From assembly GCA_012839295.1 (NCBI GenBank), contig DUNO01000056.1, positions 1 to 64,000 on the forward strand: DNA of 64,000 bases, in the 5' to 3' direction. Under the pieces are notes generated by a model. That model had not been told where the DNA came from, made no database searches, and saw nothing but the letters and a program-made list of their open reading frames with translations. This document shows, piece by piece, positions 58,636-64,000 of this stretch. The stretch's first letter is position 1, and each line of letters starts with the position of its first letter. The DNA comes from Clostridiales bacterium (lineage in GTDB: Bacteria > Bacillota > Clostridia > Lachnospirales > Lachnospiraceae). The position numbers were made by a program, and so were the translations under genes.

Positions 58636-59877
58636 ATGAGTTACATAACTACGAATTCAAAGATTCATTTTACACCGCATAACCCAAATAAAGATGATAT
58701 AGATATTAACGATATTGCCCATGCATTAGCATATATGTGCAGAGCAAATGGGCATTTTAACAGTTTTTGTTCTGTGGCACAGCATTCAATAAACTGTTCT
58801 TTGGAAGCAAGAGCAAAAGGCTATTCAAAAGACGTACAGCTTGCTTGCCTGCTCCATGATGCAAGTGAAGCATACATGAGCGATATAACAAGACCTGTCA
58901 AGAAACTGTTGCCGCAGTATCTGGATATTGAAGAAAGGCTTCAAAAGGCAATATACGAGAAATTTAACGTTTCGGATGTAAGTCCGGACACGATTAAAGA
59001 AATTGATGACGCTTTGCTTTATTATGAGTTTATAAATTTGCTTGGTGAAAAAGTGTTTGATTGTGAACCGGAGCTTAAAAGCCGACCGGATTTTACGCAA
59101 CGGGATTTCATAAATGTGAAAAATGAGTTTATCGATATATATAACCAGCTGACATCAGATGCTCAAATATTTAAAACAGTCGGAATTGATGGGTGCGACG
59201 GCGGTTGGATGACAGCGGTGCTTTCGGGCAGAAGATTATCAATCGCACGATATAATAGAATAGCTGATGTGCTTGATGCACACAAAACAGCTGACAAATT
59301 CATAATAGATATTCCTATAGGTCTTGCAGACAGCAGAGAAGAAGCAGCACATCGACCGGAGAATGCAGCGCGCAAAATCCTCAAAGGGAAATCGTCCTCG
59401 ATTTTTCCGGTTCCGTTTAGAAGTGTGGCCAGGGCAAAAACAGTTGCAGAAGCTTGGAATATAAGCAAAGCGTTAAATGCCGGCGCAAACTATATGACTA
59501 TGGGCATTCGTGATGCAGTTAATGAAATTGATATTTTCCTTCAGGAAAACGAAGCGTGGAAAAATGTTTTGCATGAAAGTCATCCCGAAGTTTGTTTTGC
59601 CTTGTTAAACGGCGGCAATCCAGTTATGGAGAAAAAATCAGAAGAACAAGGCATTGAAAAGCGTCTGGAGATTCTAGAAAAATACGGGATTGGCCGGGCG
59701 GATGTTACTCAACATCCGCTTTTTACAAAATACAGGGATGACGTTGTGGATGCAGTTTGCTTGGCTCTTGTAGGAAGACTTGCTGTTAAAGGAAGAAGTG
59801 CAACAATACCTGATGAGGACGAGATTAAGACCGATGCCACAGGATTAAAGATGCAAATGATAATTCCAAAATTATAG
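58636..59877 (+). CDS. HD-domain phosphohydrolase fused to DUF429
   Basis: 413 residues, with only a weak AGAGGTTAAT site. Residues 1-175 are a YfbR-like HD hydrolase: 'NDIAHALAYMCRANGHFNSFCSVAQHSINCS' and 'LACLLHDASEAYMSDITRPVK' carry the HD metal ligands. Residues 180-413 match DUF429, an RNase H-like fold ('VGIDGCDGGWMTAVLSG', 'FIIDIPIGLAD', 'HPEVCFALLNGG', 'HPLFTKYRDDVVDAVCLALVGRLA'). HD enzymes of this type act on nucleotides. The fusion suggests joint action on a nucleotide or nucleic acid end; the substrate is unknown. Confidence 0.82.
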   Translation: MSYITTNSKIHFTPHNPNKDDIDINDIAHALAYMCRANGHFNSFCSVAQHSINCSLEARAKGYSKDVQLACLLHDASEAYMSDITRPVKKLLPQYLDIEERLQKAIYEKFNVSDVSPDTIKEIDDALLYYEFINLLGEKVFDCEPELKSRPDFTQRDFINVKNEFIDIYNQLTSDAQIFKTVGIDGCDGGWMTAVLSGRRLSIARYNRIADVLDAHKTADKFIIDIPIGLADSREEAAHRPENAARKILKGKSSSIFPVPFRSVARAKTVAEAWNISKALNAGANYMTMGIRDAVNEIDIFLQENEAWKNVLHESHPEVCFALLNGGNPVMEKKSEEQGIEKRLEILEKYGIGRADVTQHPLFTKYRDDVVDAVCLALVGRLAVKGRSATIPDEDEIKTDATGLKMQMIIPKL

Positions 59878-59963
59878 CAATTTGTCGCTTGTCATGCGAC
59901 CGATCAGAAAATAAGAAATGTTATCCTTGAATCACAATAAATGACGATTTGGAGGAAAACATT

Positions 59964-60617
59964 ATGAAAAAAGATTTAACTGAACTGGTATTTATTCTTG
60001 ACAGAAGCGGCTCGATGAGCGGTCTTGAAAGCGACACAATTGGCGGCTATAATGCCATGCTTGAAAAACAGAAAAAGGAACCCGGCGAGGCTGTTATTAC
60101 CACAGTTTTATTTGATGACAAGTATGAGCTGCTGCATGACCGCATCAATCTTCGGGGGATATCTCCTATTACAGATAAGGAGTATTATGTGCGTGGTAAT
60201 ACTGCGTTGCTGGATGCAGTGGGTAAAACAATTAATAAGATAGGTAATGTCCAGAAGCATACAGCCGAAGATGAGCGTGCCGAACATGTAATGTTTGTGA
60301 TAACCACAGACGGCATGGAAAACGCAAGCCGTGAATACAGCTATGATAAAGTGCGCCAAATGATTGAGCATCAAAAAAGCAAATATGGCTGGGAGTTTAT
60401 CTTTCTTGGCGCAAACATAGACGCTATTTCAACTGCAGAACGTTTCGGCATTAGTAAAGACAGGGCAATAAACTATAATGCAGACAGTGAAGGTACGTTA
60501 TTAAATTATGAAGTGATCAGCGAAACGGTAAGCTCTATACGTGCTAACCGCTCGATATCTGAAAATTGGAAGGAACGTATTGACGAGGATTTCAAGAAAC
60601 GTGGCGGCAGGAGATAA
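59964..60617 (+). CDS. Von Willebrand factor A domain protein
   Basis: 217 residues from the ATG after TTTGGAGGAAAAC. MIDAS motif: 'VFILDRSGSMSGLESD' (DxSxS), a Thr in 'RGNTALLDAV', and 'FVITTDGMENAS' (Asp). It is a compact cytosolic VWA domain with no signal peptide. VWA proteins assemble complexes by metal-dependent contact. It lies 2 bases before the ADP-ribosylglycohydrolase, so the products likely act together, perhaps in holding a target. Confidence 0.9.
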   Translation: MKKDLTELVFILDRSGSMSGLESDTIGGYNAMLEKQKKEPGEAVITTVLFDDKYELLHDRINLRGISPITDKEYYVRGNTALLDAVGKTINKIGNVQKHTAEDERAEHVMFVITTDGMENASREYSYDKVRQMIEHQKSKYGWEFIFLGANIDAISTAERFGISKDRAINYNADSEGTLLNYEVISETVSSIRANRSISENWKERIDEDFKKRGGRR

Positions 60618-60619
60618 TT

Positions 60620-61405
60620 ATGATCGGTGCTATTATTGGAGATATAGTAGGTTCGGTTTATGAATGGAACAATATAAAGACCAAAAATTTTCCTCTATTC
60701 AACTCCGAATGTTTTTTTACTGATGATACGGTCATGACACTTGCAATAGCAGAAGGATTGATGAATGGCGGCGATGATGAAGATTTCATTGCCGCCATGA
60801 AAAAATATGGTCGTTTATACCCTGATTCAGGATATGGTGGACGTTTTGGCAGTTGGCTGTTTTCCGATGACATCAATCCATATAACAGCTGGGGGAACGG
60901 ATCGGCTATGCGGGTTTCACCGGTGGCTTGGGCTTTCGATATTATTTCAGAGGTAGAGAAATATGCTAAGATCAGTGCTACTGTAACGCATAATCACCCG
61001 GAGGGAATCAAGGGGGCTCAGGCAACAGCTGCAGCCATATTCCTTGCTCGCATGGGAAAAACAAAAGAAGAGATTAAGGCTTATATTGAGAATAAATATG
61101 GCTATAATTTAAACCGATCTCTTGATGAAATACGCCCAAATTACCGTTTTAATGAGAGCTGCCAGGAAACAGTACCCGAGGCGATAATTGCTTTCTTAGA
61201 AAGCGTTGATTTTGAAGACGCTATACGAAATGCAATTTCACTAGGCGGTGACAGCGACACTCTTGCGGCGATAACTGGCAGCATCGCTGAGGCGGCTTAT
61301 TGTATTCCAAAAGAAATCAAGGAAAAAGCTTTATCGATTTTGGATCAGGGCTTACTTGATGTATATAGGGAAGCGCAATCAAGAATGAAAATCCTTATTC
61401 GTTAA
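60620..61405 (+). CDS. ADP-ribosylglycohydrolase family protein
   Basis: 261 residues. 'MIGAIIGDIVGSVYEWNNIK', 'FFTDDTVMTLAIAEGLM' (TDDT metal ligands), 'SWGNGSAMRVSPVAWAF', 'THNHPEGIKGAQATAAAIFLAR' and 'AISLGGDSDTLAAITGSIAEA' (GGDSDT metal ligands) are the full DraG/ARH signature. These two-Mg enzymes remove ADP-ribose from Arg or other acceptors. With the macro-domain protein the cluster has two chemically different ADP-ribose erasers. No ADP-ribosyltransferase gene is present in the window. Confidence 0.92.
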   Translation: MIGAIIGDIVGSVYEWNNIKTKNFPLFNSECFFTDDTVMTLAIAEGLMNGGDDEDFIAAMKKYGRLYPDSGYGGRFGSWLFSDDINPYNSWGNGSAMRVSPVAWAFDIISEVEKYAKISATVTHNHPEGIKGAQATAAAIFLARMGKTKEEIKAYIENKYGYNLNRSLDEIRPNYRFNESCQETVPEAIIAFLESVDFEDAIRNAISLGGDSDTLAAITGSIAEAAYCIPKEIKEKALSILDQGLLDVYREAQSRMKILIR

Positions 61406-61455
61406 TTGGTATGGAGGTTTTGCGTGCACGTTTGTCATGTTGAGGAGGTAGAAGA

Positions 61456-63111
61456 ATGCTTACTGTTGAGCAGTATATTTCACAGATGAAGAAAAAGGAC
61501 AAGCTGGATGAATTCAATTTCCAGAATCATGCTGAAAACATGACGACAGTAATAAAGTATGTTATGGATTATTTTAATAACTACCTTAATCCTGAAGCAT
61601 ATGACTACGAAAATATCAAGGTTGAACAAACTCTTTTAAAAATAGATCAGGAAATTGGAGCCTCATATCCTAAAAGCAAAGATTTTATTTTCCGGTATTA
61701 TAAGGAATACAAAAGCCGCATAGACCGAACCTTAAAAAATTACATATCTGATTTAAAGTATTATGATTTATTTTACTGTAAAGAAGATTACGAGAACGCA
61801 GTTGATGCATTTTGCAATAGCTCAAAGGTAAAAGGGATCGGCGTTGAAAATTTCAAAGAGGATTTAGTAGTATTAGCACAAGAGATTAAAGATAATGGAA
61901 CAGAAAAGCCTTCTTTCTCAAGCTACAGACTCCTCGACGATTCGTTGATAGACTGGGTTAAGAGTGCATACAGGGAATATAAAGTAAACATAATTCAATT
62001 TACAGAAGGCTATATGTGGAAGTACAATGAGCGGTATGTTGAAAGAAAATATGATAGCAAGTCTGAAACGCATTATCGCATTAACCGATATAATCACCGA
62101 TACAACAATAATCCCTTTTCAATCGATGAAGTGTACCAAGAGAATTGTAATCGTCCATTTATCGAAGGCAAAAAGGGTGAACTGGAAATGCTCATGATGT
62201 ACGATTGGATATTTGATAATGTAGAAGATTCAGATTACTGGTCTGAATATGTAAATCTTTGTATTTCAACCCAAAGGGTTAAAATAGTAAAAAACATTAA
62301 CGCTCTGATTCCGGTAAAAGTTAAAGATATTGCATATCCGCCGGATGTTCAATGCAGTAAATCGTTTATTGAAACATACGATGGTTTCATAAGTAACAAT
62401 CCGGGAACATCCTACATTCTCAGGCTATCATATAATAAGGATAATGATGTGATATGGAAGGATGAAAAGGAATTAAAGAGTGTTATCAGCAATTTACATG
62501 AAGCCTTTTCAAAATATTGCGCACCGTCCGTATTAGAGATTTTTCCGCCGATACGATCAAACAACTATGGCGAAGAAGAATTTTTTCAAAAATATAGTAT
62601 ATTAGAAAAAGCTATGAGAAAATATTCCGATTTGAAAATTGTTATTGTTAACGGCCATGAGAGGTACCATTCAAAACCAAAATACTTGGTGCAGACTGTT
62701 GAGGACATATTAAATATAAGAAAGACAGTAAAAGAGAGGAAATACCATTTAAAACTTGCAGTTGATATCTCTTCGCTTTTTAAAAAGAAGTGCTATGGAC
62801 ATGAACTCGAAGAGAAATTAGATAAGTTAAGTGAAATAAGAAATAGCATATTGGGAATTCATTTGTCCAATATTCATGATGTTTATAGTATTTTCAGCGA
62901 AATAAGAAAAGAAGACGATGTATACTTAAATTCATATGGCTACCGTAAATATTCGGATTTTCTTGGCGGCATTTCTGCACTTTTTAATGATAATTTGCCC
63001 CGTTATTTTGTTCCGGAAAGCGTAGCTGGCAGCGAGGATCTGGAGGAGCTTGTCGATGTCCTCCTCAGAGGAGGATTCTCATTCCGCACAGAGGAGCAAA
63101 AGTATGTATAA
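61456..63111 (+). CDS. Unknown protein with TIM-barrel-like C-terminal half
   Basis: 551 residues with a TGAGGAGGT site. The N-terminal 290 residues are helical, Tyr/Lys/Asn-rich and match nothing I know. From about 310 on, 'PSVLEIFPPIRSNN', 'LKIVIVNGHERYHS', 'LKLAVDISSLFKKKCYGHELEEKL', 'ILGIHLSNIHDVYSIF' and 'LPRYFVPESVAGSEDLEELVDVLLRGGF' have the strand-helix order of xylose-isomerase-like TIM barrels. The resemblance is faint and no metal site can be vouched for. It overlaps the following gene by 8 bases, so the two probably form a unit. Confidence 0.6.
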   Translation: MLTVEQYISQMKKKDKLDEFNFQNHAENMTTVIKYVMDYFNNYLNPEAYDYENIKVEQTLLKIDQEIGASYPKSKDFIFRYYKEYKSRIDRTLKNYISDLKYYDLFYCKEDYENAVDAFCNSSKVKGIGVENFKEDLVVLAQEIKDNGTEKPSFSSYRLLDDSLIDWVKSAYREYKVNIIQFTEGYMWKYNERYVERKYDSKSETHYRINRYNHRYNNNPFSIDEVYQENCNRPFIEGKKGELEMLMMYDWIFDNVEDSDYWSEYVNLCISTQRVKIVKNINALIPVKVKDIAYPPDVQCSKSFIETYDGFISNNPGTSYILRLSYNKDNDVIWKDEKELKSVISNLHEAFSKYCAPSVLEIFPPIRSNNYGEEEFFQKYSILEKAMRKYSDLKIVIVNGHERYHSKPKYLVQTVEDILNIRKTVKERKYHLKLAVDISSLFKKKCYGHELEEKLDKLSEIRNSILGIHLSNIHDVYSIFSEIRKEDDVYLNSYGYRKYSDFLGGISALFNDNLPRYFVPESVAGSEDLEELVDVLLRGGFSFRTEEQKYV

Positions 63112-64000
63112 TGAAGATGATTTTCTTGCGGAACGGGAAAAGCTTTTTAACGAGGTATGGAGTGAGCCAATGACAACCGTCGCAAAGCGCTATGGCTTGT
63201 CTGATAATGGATTGCGTAAAAGATGTATAAAGCTTGAAATACCCCTGCCGCCTGTAGGCCATTGGGCAAAGCTCCAGGCAGGTAAGGAATCGGCTGCGAA
63301 GCCCAAGTTGCCACCTATGAAAATAATAAAGCAAACTATTCATGCGGAGGATAAAAAGCATATTATAGAAATTAAAGATATTTCCGAAAAAACTGATAGC
63401 GAGCTTGAGAGTACGGATGGAATAGAGCTTCTGACTCCAAAATCGAAAGAAAACTTTATTCAATGGTGTGAAAAAATTCAAGTTCCCAAGAAAATCGATA
63501 ATTATAACCAATTAATAGTTGAATATCAGAAAGAAATTGAATATAGAAAAGCAAGAGATGAAGAACATAGATTTCATGATGTTTTTAGATATACCGATCT
63601 CTATTGGACTGTTCAGCATAAAACGCCATATCGTGATAATATAGCCGTTCTGCCGATATCAGTCTCGGAGAAACAAACCAATAGAGCACTGAGAATAATG
63701 AACACTTTAATCAACCTGGTCAGTGAATTAAGCGGAAAGGTAATTGTTAACCGTGGTGACAAGGACAATGCCACATTCATGGTTTTTAATCATGACTTCA
63801 CTTTCGATATGAATGAAATCATGATAAAGCAAAGAACCAAGTTGCTGGAGGGTAAAGAAGTTATTTCAAATACAGAGTTCAAACCAATGTATGAAAAGTT
63901 GCACAGTGGGTTGCTGGAAATTGGTTTTGCTGAAATCTCTGACAATCGGACTAGAGAAAAATGCACCAAAAGGCTGCATTTTCAGGATTCTTTAAATGAA
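63104..64000 (+). CDS. HTH-containing unknown protein (3' partial)
   Basis: 299 codons visible, open to the window end. It starts at an ATG inside the previous gene's last codons, after GAGGAGCAAAAGT. The N terminus 'EREKLFNEVWSEPMTTVAKRYGLSDNGLRKRCIKLEIPLPPVGHWAKLQAGKE' is an HTH block I recall from proteins in defence and mobile islands (EEVWxxPMxxVAxxYGVSD...PxxGxWAKxxAGK). The rest ('YWTVQHKTPYRDNIAVLPISVSEKQTNRALRIMNTLINLVSEL', 'DNATFMVFNHDFTFDMNE') is a mixed domain of unknown role. The end lies outside the window. Confidence 0.7.
   Translation, partial: MYNEDDFLAEREKLFNEVWSEPMTTVAKRYGLSDNGLRKRCIKLEIPLPPVGHWAKLQAGKESAAKPKLPPMKIIKQTIHAEDKKHIIEIKDISEKTDSELESTDGIELLTPKSKENFIQWCEKIQVPKKIDNYNQLIVEYQKEIEYRKARDEEHRFHDVFRYTDLYWTVQHKTPYRDNIAVLPISVSEKQTNRALRIMNTLINLVSELSGKVIVNRGDKDNATFMVFNHDFTFDMNEIMIKQRTKLLEGKEVISNTEFKPMYEKLHSGLLEIGFAEISDNRTREKCTKRLHFQDSLNE

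Noticed and set aside
1-64000. CRISPR arrays, tRNA and rRNA genes
   Set aside because: I looked for regularly spaced direct repeats and tRNA-like clover-leaf ends and found none.

Overview
The window looks like DNA from a spore-forming, low-GC Gram-positive bacterium, most likely a member of Clostridia. The signs are strong AGGAGG ribosome sites, a Spo0E-family gene, a cyclic-di-GMP-I riboswitch, and conjugation genes of the kind carried by clostridial integrative conjugative elements (ICEs). No rRNA, tRNA or housekeeping gene is present, so I cannot name a genus.

Region 1 (1-33 kb, GC-rich, all on the + strand) is the core of a conjugative element. It opens with a partial surface protein and a Tad-like pilus operon (pilin-like peptide, prepilin peptidase, CpaB, TadZ, TadA, TadB, TadC, pseudopilins; 2.1-9.0 kb). 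Secreted and membrane proteins and the type IV secretion core follow (VirB2-like, VirB6-like, VirB3-like, VirB4, M23 hydrolase; 11.5-22.3 kb), then an actin-like ParM with a ParR-like partner. Last come a candidate oriT, an accessory protein, a MobP-type relaxase fused to Sel1 repeats, a Toprim primase and a VirD4 coupling protein (23.8-32.7 kb). Interspersed cargo includes a C5 DNA methyltransferase with a second gene coded inside it in another frame, a diguanylate cyclase, and an amidoligase plus gamma-glutamylcyclotransferase pair. Many otherwise unrelated proteins here end in a similar short tail (GMTMSM, GLSMSM, GMTMQGM, FSMTM and variants).

Region 2 (33-36.7 kb) is AT-rich. It holds a tandem, probably structured repeat, then a small tyrosine recombinase flanked by a perfect 20-bp inverted repeat (a candidate invertible segment). 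A Spo0E-like gene, a cyclic-di-GMP-I riboswitch with terminator, and an HD-GYP phosphodiesterase follow. With the diguanylate cyclase at 16.9 kb, the window encodes both making and breaking of c-di-GMP.

Region 3 (36.7-42.9 kb) returns to the GC-rich composition: a sigma-like regulator, a resolvase-like protein without the usual catalytic serine, a short SHOCT-like protein and three consecutive large serine recombinases, the middle one lacking its catalytic domain. This is probably the integration/excision end of the element.

Region 4 (43-64 kb, AT-rich) is a defence island. A consensus promoter drives a small regulator, followed by a seven-gene run: C5 methyltransferase, SNF2 helicase (DrmD), type III Mod, type III Res, DrmA, DrmB and DrmC. 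This is a class-1-like DISARM locus with a complete type III restriction-modification pair inside it. Next is a four-gene ADP-ribose-type cluster (macro domain, HD-DUF429 fusion, von Willebrand A, ADP-ribosylglycohydrolase). The window ends with an overlapping pair of proteins I do not recognise, the second cut by the window edge. Functions are read from sequence motifs and remembered families; no database search was run.
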